From contig JAIRLW010000348.1 in assembly GCA_031259095.1 (NCBI GenBank), positions 1-5,250 on the forward strand: 5,250 bases of DNA, given 5' to 3'. Made by a program: the position numbers and the translations under genes. Below are positions 1 through 5,174 of this stretch, in pieces. The DNA is from Planctomycetaceae bacterium. Lineage in GTDB: Bacteria; Planctomycetota; Planctomycetia; Pirellulales; Thermoguttaceae. Below the pieces are notes generated by a model that ran no database searches, had not been told where the DNA came from, and worked only from the letters and a program-made list of their open reading frames with translations. Positions within the stretch are counted from its first letter, which is position 1, and each line of letters starts with the position of its first letter.

Positions 1-1
1 G

Positions 2-172
2 GAACGTCCGCGCATTCGTTCCGGTCATCTTGAAATGTCGGCGACGAATCCATCGACCGAAATGATCGAAATGATTGTCGCCTCCCGCGCCATCGAAACA
101 AACGTCAAAATGATGCACACCCAAGACGAAGCAACAGCCGGACTCATCAGTCGTGTTTTACGGGTTGCCTAA
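2..172 (+). CDS. Flagellar basal-body rod/hook protein, FlgF/FlgG type (C-terminal 56 residues, 5' end outside window)
   Basis: This open frame runs from the window edge to a TAA at 170-172. Its 56 residues match the conserved C-terminal module of the FlgF/FlgG/FlgE family: a 'SGHLEMSATNPSTEM' stretch (family pattern: GxLExSNVNPVxEM), then the helix 'MIVASRAIETNVKMMHTQD', corresponding to the family's MIxxxRAYExNxKxxxTxD. In this family the C-terminal helix packs with the N-terminal helix to form the coiled-coil shaft of the flagellar rod or hook, outside the cytoplasmic membrane. The ending 'LISRVLRVA' is closer to FlgF or a planctomycete-type rod protein than to hook protein FlgE, but the fragment is too short to choose between FlgF and FlgG. 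No flagellar gene follows, so this is probably the last gene of its transcript. I am confident in the family but not in the paralogue. Confidence 0.8.
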   Translation, partial: ERPRIRSGHLEMSATNPSTEMIEMIVASRAIETNVKMMHTQDEATAGLISRVLRVA

Positions 173-203
173 TATTTAGGGCATCTCTAAAAATTCTTTT
201 TTG

Positions 204-275
204 TCCACGAATTGACACGAATGATTACGAAAAATAATAAAAAATTCGTATTTAATTTGTGAAAATTCATGTGGA
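204..275. repeat. Long imperfect hairpin repeat
   Basis: The arms pair in register: TCCAC 204-208 with GTGGA 271-275, GAATT 209-213 with AATTC 264-268, CACGAAT 216-222 with ATTTGTG 255-261 (one mismatch), and TACGAA 226-231 with TTCGTA 245-250, leaving a 13-nt AT-only loop. The arms resemble the widespread 'ttcgtg..attcgtgg' intergenic repeats seen in many environmental genomes. The following stretch 281-309, with the phrase 'ctttgtgaactttgtatc', resembles another such dispersed sequence. It looks like a decayed repeat, and it could also act as a weak terminator after the flagellar gene. Confidence 0.5.
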
Positions 276-319
276 TAAAATTTCTTTGTGAACTTTGTAT
301 CTTTGCGGGAAATACTCAT

Positions 320-427
320 GGGAACTTCTAAAAACTCGTTTTTTGATCGACTAAATTCGACCGAAATCGACCGAAATCGACTAAAATTGATTTCGGTCGA
401 TTTCAGCCGAGGTTTTTAGAAGTTACC
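320..427. repeat. Foldback element copy 1, built on a 10-bp CGA-phased repeat
   Basis: The ends are imperfect inverted repeats: GGGAACTTCTAAAAAC at 320-335 against GGTAACTTCTAAAAAC read backwards from 427. Between them CGA (once TGA) recurs exactly every 10 bp at 348, 358, 368, 378, 388, 398 and 408, giving seven phased positions. Units on the left read CGACCGAAAT or similar, and those on the right are their reverse complements. Arms 358-378 and 389-409 pair at 19 of 21 positions around a 10-nt loop. Two related copies lie at 1270-1357 and about 4911-5012. It is non-coding, has the structure of a MITE or REP-like foldback, and sits 190 bp before the Rieske start. Confidence 0.75.
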
Positions 428-537
428 TCCTTCTTAAAAAATATATCTTTAGAGGTTCCCAAGAGAAGTATCTCTTATCAAGGACTTGTTTTTTCGTCTG
501 AAAACAGTAAAATAATGAACAATCTTGTGCTATTTTG

Positions 538-571
538 AATTTGACGTTCTTGATTTTTGAAACGTCAAATT
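538..571. promoter_or_regulatory. Perfect 11-bp inverted repeat in the Rieske leader (possible operator)
   Basis: AATTTGACGTT at 538-548 is repeated as its exact reverse complement AACGTCAAATT at 561-571, with 12 nt between. The half-site centres are 23 bp apart, close to two helical turns, which would suit a dimeric regulator. It ends 46 bp before the chosen Rieske start. The following sequence is T-rich (572-592), so an attenuator or terminator hairpin is the alternative, although its A/T-rich stem argues against strong termination. No regulator gene is in the window. Confidence 0.4.
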
Positions 572-604
572 ATTTTTGTTTATTTGTTTACTTGAATCTT
601 TCAT

Positions 605-608
605 AGGA
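605..608 (+). promoter_or_regulatory. Shine-Dalgarno site fixing the Rieske start at 618
   Basis: AGGA at 605-608 lies 9 nt before ATG 618. An in-frame TTG at 576 would add 14 residues, but it has only T-rich sequence upstream with no ribosome-binding site, and it would put the coding region through this AGGA. Confidence 0.65.
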
Positions 609-617
609 ACGTGTTTT

Positions 618-1244
618 ATGTCAAAGAAAAATCGAGTTATTGTATCGGGTGAAAATATCGAGGTTGTTTCGGACAACACCGAAACGAAAACCAACAAGAT
701 TGAAATAAAAAACAGTAAAAACAACAATCGGCGTGATTTTATCAAGATTGCGGTTGCTTCCGGTTTGGGTGTTTGTGCGATTGGAACGCCGATTTGTGCC
801 GGAACTCGAATGGTTCTCACTCCGGTGTTTCAGGAAAGTCAAGCCGGTCAGTTTTATCCGCTTGCCGCTGTCGAAACGTTGACAGAAAAACCACAGAAAT
901 TCGCAATCGTTGACAATAAACGTGACGCATGGACAACGTTACCGAATCAAAAAATCGGTTCTCTTTTTGTGCGAAAAGTGGGAGATAACGTGAGTGCGTT
1001 CCATTCGCTCTGTCCTCACGCCGGTTGTATGATTCAAATCGGTACGAAAAAAAATCCGCAAACCGGAAACGACGAGGAAATGTTCTATTGTCCTTGCCAC
1101 GCCGCCCATTTCGATCTCAACGGCAAACGACTTGACGGTGTTTCGCCCCGCGATCTTGATTCGTTGGAAGTTAAAATTGAAAACGGTAAAGTCTTTGTTA
1201 AATTTGAAAATTTTACATTCGGTATTGCCGAAAAACGTGTCTGA
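618..1244 (+). CDS. Tat-exported Rieske [2Fe-2S] protein, probable quinol:cytochrome c reductase iron-sulfur subunit
   Basis: This 208-residue protein passes electrons from quinol through a [2Fe-2S] cluster on the outer face of the cytoplasmic membrane, as the Rieske subunit of a bc-type complex. A polar N-terminus of about 37 residues precedes a twin-arginine motif (NRRDFIK, R38-R39) and a hydrophobic segment at about 43-70 that probably stays as the membrane anchor. Box I is CPHAGC, with ligands C132 and H134; box II is CPCHAAHF, with ligands C158 and H161; C137 and C160 form the usual disulfide. Two things are odd. H134 and C158 are separated by 23 residues where 15-17 is usual, which implies a loop insertion around 'KKNPQTGNDEE'. 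Also, box II has Ala163 and Phe165 where high-potential Rieske proteins have Ser and Tyr. No cytochrome b gene follows, so its partner is elsewhere or the protein serves another complex. The ferredoxin subunit of a dioxygenase is unlikely because of the Tat anchor and disulfide. Confidence 0.88.
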   Translation: MSKKNRVIVSGENIEVVSDNTETKTNKIEIKNSKNNNRRDFIKIAVASGLGVCAIGTPICAGTRMVLTPVFQESQAGQFYPLAAVETLTEKPQKFAIVDNKRDAWTTLPNQKIGSLFVRKVGDNVSAFHSLCPHAGCMIQIGTKKNPQTGNDEEMFYCPCHAAHFDLNGKRLDGVSPRDLDSLEVKIENGKVFVKFENFTFGIAEKRV

Positions 1245-1269
1245 TCATTAAATACATAGAATCTCTAAA

Positions 1270-1357
1270 GGCAACTTCTAAAAACTTGTTTTTTAATCGA
1301 CTGAAATCGACTAAAATCGATTTTGGGCGATTTCAGTCGAAGTTTTTAGAAATTCCC
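1270..1357. repeat. Foldback element copy 2, CGA-phased
   Basis: The ends GGCAACTTCTAAA at 1270-1282 and TTTAGAAATTCCC at 1345-1357 are imperfect inverted repeats and match the ends of the copy at 320-427. The core has CGA at 1298, 1308, 1318, 1328 and 1338, five units at exact 10-bp spacing. Bases 1298-1339 form a 42-bp palindrome broken by only two mismatched pairs, centred on ATCGAT at 1316-1321. The element fills most of the 130-bp gap between the Rieske and dehydrogenase genes and ends 17 bp before the dehydrogenase start, so it must lie in the leader or promoter region of that gene if the gene is transcribed separately. Confidence 0.75.
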
Positions 1358-1374
1358 TAAAAATATATTGAGCG

Positions 1375-2550
1375 ATGTTAAAACCATACAATTTAATTTT
1401 TCCGCACAAAATTATTTTTGGAGTTGGCAGCCGGCGTGAGATTGGGATTCTGGCAAAACCATTTGGTGATCGGGCAATTCTGATTATTGGTTCACGGACA
1501 TTGGAAAAATTGGGAATGATTCGCCAACTCATTACCGATCTCGAAACATCGGGCATTTCGATTTTGAGTACAGAAACGATTTCACACGAACCGGAAACGA
1601 TTGATGTTGATCGTCTTATTGATCGGTTACGAAATTTGTTATTGCCGCATGATTTTGTTGTTGCGATTGGCGGCGGGGCGGCGCTTGATCTTGGTAAAGC
1701 GTCGGCGGCCTTGTTGCCGCAAACTCATCATGCTCCGGTTCAGGATTATCTTGAAGGAATTGGTCGCGGATTGAAACTTGAATCTGATCCGTTGCCGCTC
1801 CTTGCTATTCCGACCACAGCGGGAACCGGCGCCGAAGCAACCAAAAACGCGGTTATTTCGTCTTATCATCCGCCGTTCAAAAAAAGTCTCCGCGATGACC
1901 GGATGATGCCGCGTCTTGCGTTGATTGATCCTGAATTATCGTTGCATTGTTCGCCGAAGGCGACGGCGGAATCGGGCATGGACGCGCTAACGCAACTTTT
2001 TGAAAGTTATGTTAGTCGCCGTCATCAACCTGTTACGGACGCATTGATAGAACAAGGATTGCCGTTGGCTTTTGAGGCGTTACCGAAACTTGTCCGTCAA
2101 CCGAATGATTTGGAATCCCGCAGCAAAATTGCTCATGCCGCATTGCTTTCGGGAATGGCGTTAGCCAATGCGGGACTTGGGATGGCGCACGGAATTGCTC
2201 CGTCACTCGGCGTTCATTGCCGGATTCCGCATGGAGCGGCTTGTGCGTTGATGTTGCCTTCCACACTTCGTACAAACGCCGAAGTTTGTTCTGACCGTTA
2301 CGCACGGCTTGCCCGATTATTGTTGCGAATTGACTCGACCGTATCGAATGATATTGCAACGGAAAAATTGATCAATAAGGTCGAAGAGCTTTGCGGTTTA
2401 CTTGGAGTTCCTCGCCGCCTTTCCGATCTTAATATTGCCTCGTCCATGATTCCCGATCTGGCAAGAGATTCCAAAGGAACCAGTATGTCCGGCAATCCCA
2501 AAGAACTCTCAACTGAAGAAATCGCATCGGTGTTACGGAATATTTTGTAA
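1375..2550 (+). CDS. Iron-containing (group III) alcohol dehydrogenase family protein
   Basis: This 391-residue cytoplasmic protein has the usual length and domain order of group III NAD(P)-dependent dehydrogenases, which interconvert alcohols and aldehydes or ketones. The N-terminal nucleotide-binding half starts with the typical 'FPHKIIFGVGSRREIG' and contains GGGAALDLGK at 99-108 and IPTTAGTGAEAT at 145-156. The C-terminal helical metal-binding half contains SGMDALTQLFE (200-210), MAHGIAPSLG (270-279) and IPHGAACALMLP (284-295), and it ends with the common 'NPKELSTEEI'. By comparison with FucO (Asp196, His200, His263, His277), the metal ligands would be D203, Q207, H272 and H286. One His is thus replaced by Gln, and the second His of the HGxAHxLG motif is Pro276. 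I recall DALTQ as occurring in one subfamily of these enzymes, so it is not necessarily inactivating. The substrate cannot be read from the sequence. The start at 1375 is set by the family N-terminus; the ribosome-binding site is poor (only GAG at 1370-1372). Confidence 0.9.
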   Translation: MLKPYNLIFPHKIIFGVGSRREIGILAKPFGDRAILIIGSRTLEKLGMIRQLITDLETSGISILSTETISHEPETIDVDRLIDRLRNLLLPHDFVVAIGGGAALDLGKASAALLPQTHHAPVQDYLEGIGRGLKLESDPLPLLAIPTTAGTGAEATKNAVISSYHPPFKKSLRDDRMMPRLALIDPELSLHCSPKATAESGMDALTQLFESYVSRRHQPVTDALIEQGLPLAFEALPKLVRQPNDLESRSKIAHAALLSGMALANAGLGMAHGIAPSLGVHCRIPHGAACALMLPSTLRTNAEVCSDRYARLARLLLRIDSTVSNDIATEKLINKVEELCGLLGVPRRLSDLNIASSMIPDLARDSKGTSMSGNPKELSTEEIASVLRNIL

Positions 2551-2649
2551 TAATTTTCTGCGAATATCTCATGCAACAATTTGTTTCGTTAAAAAAATAC
2601 TGATTATTTCACATTTTGTGGGAATATTATTTGTGTCAAAAATCCGGAG

Positions 2650-2821
2650 GCAGGCGATCCTTTCTCCTGAAAGGTTGCGCCGGTTGAGATTTACTCGATA
2701 CCAGAAGGTTTGCCTCTCCTACGGCGTATTGATTCCGTAATAGAATAATTAGGATAGGCATACCGATTGGTATCAATTAATACTCAACCGGCGCGACCCT
2801 TCGGGAGAAGGGATCGCCTGC
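2650..2821. repeat. 72-bp inverted repeat pair with an internal hairpin in each arm
   Basis: The arm at 2650-2721 matches the reverse complement of 2750-2821 over its full 72 positions without gaps. The outer 39 positions agree at 35 and differ only by transitions. The next 8 are diverged, and the last 25 agree at 20 (both start GATACCA and end TCCTA). Each arm holds its own small hairpin: CCTTTC/GAAAGG at 2659-2674 and CCCTTC/GAAGGG at 2797-2812. The stems differ by one base pair changed on both sides, so pairing is kept. A 28-nt centre (2722-2749) separates the arms. The layout is that of a REP pair (BIME) or foldback element. Between converging genes it could also act as a two-way terminator. 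Confidence 0.75.
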
Positions 2822-2853
2822 TTTTGGCTGCGGTTATGTTACAATTAAAATAG

Positions 2854-2877
2854 ACCGTTACATTAGGACGTAACCGT
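2854..2877 (-). terminator. Weak candidate terminator of the parvulin-like gene
   Basis: On the minus strand, 15 bp past the stop codon, ACGGTTAC and GTAACGGT can form an 8-bp stem with one mismatch around an 8-nt loop, followed by CTATTTTAATT. The U-run is interrupted and the stem imperfect, so termination may instead depend on the larger inverted repeat beyond it. Confidence 0.3.
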
Positions 2878-2891
2878 TCAATGTATATTCC

Positions 2892-4733
2892 CTATTGAAT
2901 TGGCGTTGCGGGTATTCCGGTTGCTTGTTTGGTTGTTTCCGTTTCACGAATTGCTTTTTCGATTTCGGGATTCCGCGACTCGTTAGTCAAATAATTGTCG
3001 ATTGCCGCCTGATTAAATAAATTTTCATAATATTTGGTAATCACAATATTTTGTTTCTTTTCAAAAATATCCGCAACAAGATCGGCTTTTACCTCATCAA
3101 TATTGGTAATACTTGGTTCTTCATAACCAAGACAGTACAGAATCACCCAATTTTCGTCCACCTGAATGATTTGCGATAATTCATTGGGTAACAATCCAAA
3201 CGCTTCATTTTCCAAAGCCGGTTGTCCGCTGTAACGGCTGATCGGCGGAATCATTCCTTTGGCGATACGGCTTTCCGGACTCATTGAATATTTTTCGGCT
3301 AAATTGGCGAAATTTTCTGGAGTTTTGTTACGGTTTGCCATTTCCCAGACTTCCTGCGCCCGGCGTTGATCTTTCGGGTCAAACACAATGGCAAGACAAC
3401 GAACCTTTTTACCAAAATTCGATTCAAAACCACGTTGAATATCTTCTTCGGTTACCTGAACAAAAGGATGCGAAAGCCGTTTAAGCGCAAGAACAGGCCA
3501 AACAGTATTTGTACGGTAAACACTGGGACTCATCCGGCTTTCTTCTGTTTTCATTTTCATCCACAATTCAATATTCGGTGAACCGTCTTGGCGTAACGGA
3601 AGATATTTAATTGCCATTTCACGGATTTCACGATCAATATCGGCGTCGGTAATCACAATGTTTTGTTTCCGACAAGCCTGTTCGACAAGCAGTTTACTAA
3701 TCATATCGTTCAAAACAGGTTTACCGTAACGTTTTAAACAAGCATCCGCAAGATATTTCTGACTAATATTCTGATTGTTGACAATGGCGGCAACACCGGG
3801 AACTTGCGTCATTCGCGCCGGATTACCAAAAATAACGTCAATTCGGGAACGGTGTTGAAGTTCACGGAACACCTCTTCCGCCGCCGATCGCGTTTTCAGA
3901 TCACGAATTTTTGCAACCAATTGTTCCCGAACTTTTTCCTTATCGACATTTTGCGGTTGTAAATGTTGTTCGCAACGGAAAATCAAAAACTGTCCCGCAG
4001 GCCATTCCACAATCGGTGAAATTTCTCCCGGTTTCAGAGCAAACACAATTTTTTCAATCTCTGGATTCGTGGAACCGTGACGGATCGGATGAATAAATCC
4101 GCCGTAAGGTTGACTTGCCGGATCGAGTGAACGGTTTTTCGCAACAGAAGGAAACGAATCGGGATTAGCATTGAGTTCACTCCAAACCTTTTCCGCGTCT
4201 TTACGTGAACCCAATACGATTTGACGTACCTGAACCGCCGGTCCGTATCGGGCGTTCATTTCGCGTTGAATTTCTTCTTCGGTAATATTCATGCGGGAAC
4301 CCGCCAGTTTACCAATAGCAAGAATAGGTCGGATAATATCCTCCATATAGGCTTCCGGCGTCATGCCGCGTTCTTTTTCCAGCAGATCAAGCCATTCCTC
4401 CGTCGAAAACTTAAACGCCTTCGCCATCCGTTCCACTTCGTTGTTGATTTCCTGCTGAGTAACAGTAATATTCAACCGGGAACATTCAATTTGAATCAAA
4501 AACTTTTTGACCAAATCTTTTAATTCTTCCGCACCGTGTAGTCGGAGACATTCGGCGGCAAGATCGGTTTTCATAATCTTATCGCCGTTGACTTCGGCAA
4601 CAACTTCCGGTATGGCAAGAACCGCTGGTAACGGCTCAGTTTGTGCTTCCGCTCGTTCACTCACTAAAAAATTTAACAACAACATGAGTAAACAAAAGGA
4701 TGTTCCAACAAAGAATAAACAGGTTTTTCTCAT
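2892..4733 (-). CDS. Exported SurA/parvulin-like protein with internally duplicated domains, probable periplasmic folding chaperone
   Basis: This 613-residue protein starts with a Sec-type signal peptide (MRKTC, hydrophobic 6-24, likely cleavage after AEA at 28-30). Two tandem copies of one architecture follow: a SurA-N-like helical chaperone segment plus a parvulin (PpiC) domain. Copy 1 spans about 44-300 and copy 2 about 314-572, offset by about 270-281 residues. Landmarks repeat: VVAEVNG/VAAIVNN, DAEKVWSELN/RAQEVWEMAN, FALKPGEIS/FGLLPNELS. The family helps outer-membrane or secreted proteins fold by binding them and isomerising proline bonds. The catalytic parvulin His (RHIL) is Q171 in copy 1 and A448 in copy 2, and the second His (GxHII) is F249 and W529, so isomerase activity is doubtful and a chaperone role more likely. 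The C-terminal 40 residues are charged and Thr/Pro-rich. ATG 4733 is chosen over in-frame ATG 4760 because AAGAGGA lies just before it and the signal peptide then starts properly. Confidence 0.85.
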   Translation of the reverse strand: MRKTCLFFVGTSFCLLMLLLNFLVSERAEAQTEPLPAVLAIPEVVAEVNGDKIMKTDLAAECLRLHGAEELKDLVKKFLIQIECSRLNITVTQQEINNEVERMAKAFKFSTEEWLDLLEKERGMTPEAYMEDIIRPILAIGKLAGSRMNITEEEIQREMNARYGPAVQVRQIVLGSRKDAEKVWSELNANPDSFPSVAKNRSLDPASQPYGGFIHPIRHGSTNPEIEKIVFALKPGEISPIVEWPAGQFLIFRCEQHLQPQNVDKEKVREQLVAKIRDLKTRSAAEEVFRELQHRSRIDVIFGNPARMTQVPGVAAIVNNQNISQKYLADACLKRYGKPVLNDMISKLLVEQACRKQNIVITDADIDREIREMAIKYLPLRQDGSPNIELWMKMKTEESRMSPSVYRTNTVWPVLALKRLSHPFVQVTEEDIQRGFESNFGKKVRCLAIVFDPKDQRRAQEVWEMANRNKTPENFANLAEKYSMSPESRIAKGMIPPISRYSGQPALENEAFGLLPNELSQIIQVDENWVILYCLGYEEPSITNIDEVKADLVADIFEKKQNIVITKYYENLFNQAAIDNYLTNESRNPEIEKAIRETETTKQATGIPATPIQ

Positions 4734-4738
4734 GATTT

Positions 4739-4745
4739 TCCTCTT
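4739..4745 (-). promoter_or_regulatory. Shine-Dalgarno site fixing the parvulin-like start at 4733
   Basis: On the minus strand AAGAGGA (complement of 4739-4745) ends 5 nt before the ATG at 4733. The in-frame ATG at 4760 has no comparable site upstream, and its 9-residue extension would translate across this motif. Confidence 0.75.
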
Positions 4746-4825
4746 GAAAAAAATTAACATTCTAAAGAGTTGCAGTTTTATGTTCGGATGATTATTTAAT
4801 CGAAACCAATTAAAAAATTCAGTGA

Positions 4826-4854
4826 ATCATAGAAATTCCCCGAAAACCTGTCAA
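4826..4854 (-). promoter_or_regulatory. Sigma-70-type promoter of the parvulin-like gene
   Basis: On the minus strand TTGACA (complement of 4849-4854) is followed after exactly 17 bp by TATGAT (complement of 4826-4831). That is a perfect -35 and a one-mismatch -10 at the ideal spacing. Transcription would start near 4819, giving a leader of about 85 nt. It is much the best promoter match in the window, suggesting housekeeping expression of the gene. Confidence 0.65.
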
Positions 4855-4910
4855 GACGAATTTTTCTGATTATTATTTGAGGGACTTTAGGGAAAAATAA
4901 TTCTGTGATT

Positions 4911-5012
4911 AAAAACAAATTTTTGAACGACCGAAATCGACTAAAATCGATTTTAGTCGATTTCGGTCGATTTCGGTCGATTTTAGTTGGGGAGAAGAAA
5001 TAAGTTTTTAGG
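4911..5012. repeat. Foldback element copy 3, with a perfect 42-bp palindrome
   Basis: CGA recurs every 10 bp at 4928, 4938, 4948, 4958, 4968 and 4978, six units. Bases 4928-4969 are a perfect 42-bp palindrome centred on ATCGAT (4946-4951). The left flank AAAAACAAATTTTTG and right flank AAGTTTTTAGG recall the ends of the copies at 320-427 and 1270-1357 but are more decayed, and about 14 extra bases (near 4988-5001) separate the core from the right end. It lies upstream of the parvulin promoter, outside its -35 box by about 55 bp. Confidence 0.7.
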
Positions 5013-5066
5013 TAATATATCAGTGGCATTTTTATTTTTTGATCAAATTTATGATATTTTTCCTAC

Positions 5067-5148
5067 GCCCTGAAAGGGCAATCTAAGCCAGCCCTACCCA
5101 ACGGGTAGGGTTCAAAGTCCCCACCACCGTTTCGCCCTGAAAGGGCAA
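5067..5148 (+). repeat. REP-like unit A (three-hairpin repeat)
   Basis: The unit is bounded by two identical GCCCTGAAAGGGCAA copies at 5067-5081 and 5134-5148. Each is itself a mini-hairpin (GCCCT/AGGGC, loop GAA). Between them, after TAAGCCAG, lies a perfect 8-bp stem CCCTACCC/GGGTAGGG at 5092-5110 with an AAC loop, then a C-rich spacer. The same order recurs in reverse at 5175-5250. The hairpin pattern resembles REP sequences mobilised by RAYT transposases, but no such gene is present here. Confidence 0.75.
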
Positions 5149-5174
5149 CATAACCGTTTGATTCACAAGATATA

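Larger units (their letters stand above)
179..460. repeat. Possible composite insertion bounded by inverted 13-bp motifs
   Basis: GGGCATCTCTAAA at 179-191 and the reverse complement of 448-460 (GGGAACCTCTAAA) agree at 11 of 13 positions. The same motif recurs in GGGAACTTCTAAA at 320-332 and, inverted, at 415-427, where it forms the ends of the inner foldback element. The block therefore carries four related end-like motifs, two facing each way. This is what one element inserted in another, or a decayed composite of the same family, would leave. No coding capacity lies inside. It is inferred to be a non-autonomous element; no target-site duplication was recognised. Confidence 0.4.
173..617. 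other. Repeat-rich intergenic gap between the flagellar gene and the Rieske gene
   Basis: These 445 bp contain no credible gene. From left to right they hold an outer inverted motif at 179-191, a long imperfect hairpin at 204-275, a T-rich stretch at 281-309, a 108-bp foldback element at 320-427, the partner of the outer motif at 448-460, and the Rieske leader at 461-617 with a perfect 11-bp inverted repeat. The leader is AT-rich. I could not find a convincing sigma-70 promoter; the best match pairs TTGTTT at 486-491 with TAAAAT at 508-513, 16 bp apart, which is weak. Confidence 0.75.
2551..2891. other. Convergent intergenic gap
   Basis: These 341 bp separate the 3' ends of the dehydrogenase (+) and the parvulin-like gene (-). 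Bases 2551-2649 are AT-rich with no clear structure. Bases 2650-2821 are a large inverted repeat pair described separately. Bases 2822-2891 include a weak hairpin that may terminate the minus-strand gene. No gene is apparent. The CGA-phased foldback found in the other gaps is absent here. Confidence 0.75.

Noticed and set aside
486..513. Promoter for the Rieske gene (TTGTTT, 16 bp, TAAAAT)
   Set aside because: The -35 match is poor and the sequence is AT-rich enough for chance matches, so it is not listed as a feature.
576..617. In-frame upstream TTG start for the Rieske gene
   Set aside because: It has no ribosome-binding site, it crosses the AGGA that serves ATG 618, and the added 14 residues have no match to a Tat signal region.
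1245..1374. Rieske and dehydrogenase as one operon
   Set aside because: The same strand and a 130-bp gap allow it, but the gap is largely a foldback element and the two functions are unrelated. Co-transcription cannot be supported from the sequence.
3284..3581. Plus-strand open frames opposite the parvulin-like gene, also near 3911-4096, 4221-4523 and 4507-4791
   Set aside because: These are shadows of a well-supported 613-residue gene, without ribosome-binding sites or recognisable domains.
4734..4760. In-frame upstream ATG (4760) for the parvulin-like gene
   Set aside because: AAGAGGA at 4739-4745 sits just before ATG 4733, and the shorter form begins with a standard signal peptide (MRKTC...).
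4796..5029. 77-codon open frame on the minus strand
   Set aside because: Much of it is a translation of the CGA-phased repeat, giving low-complexity residues. It overlaps the promoter of the parvulin-like gene and resembles no family.
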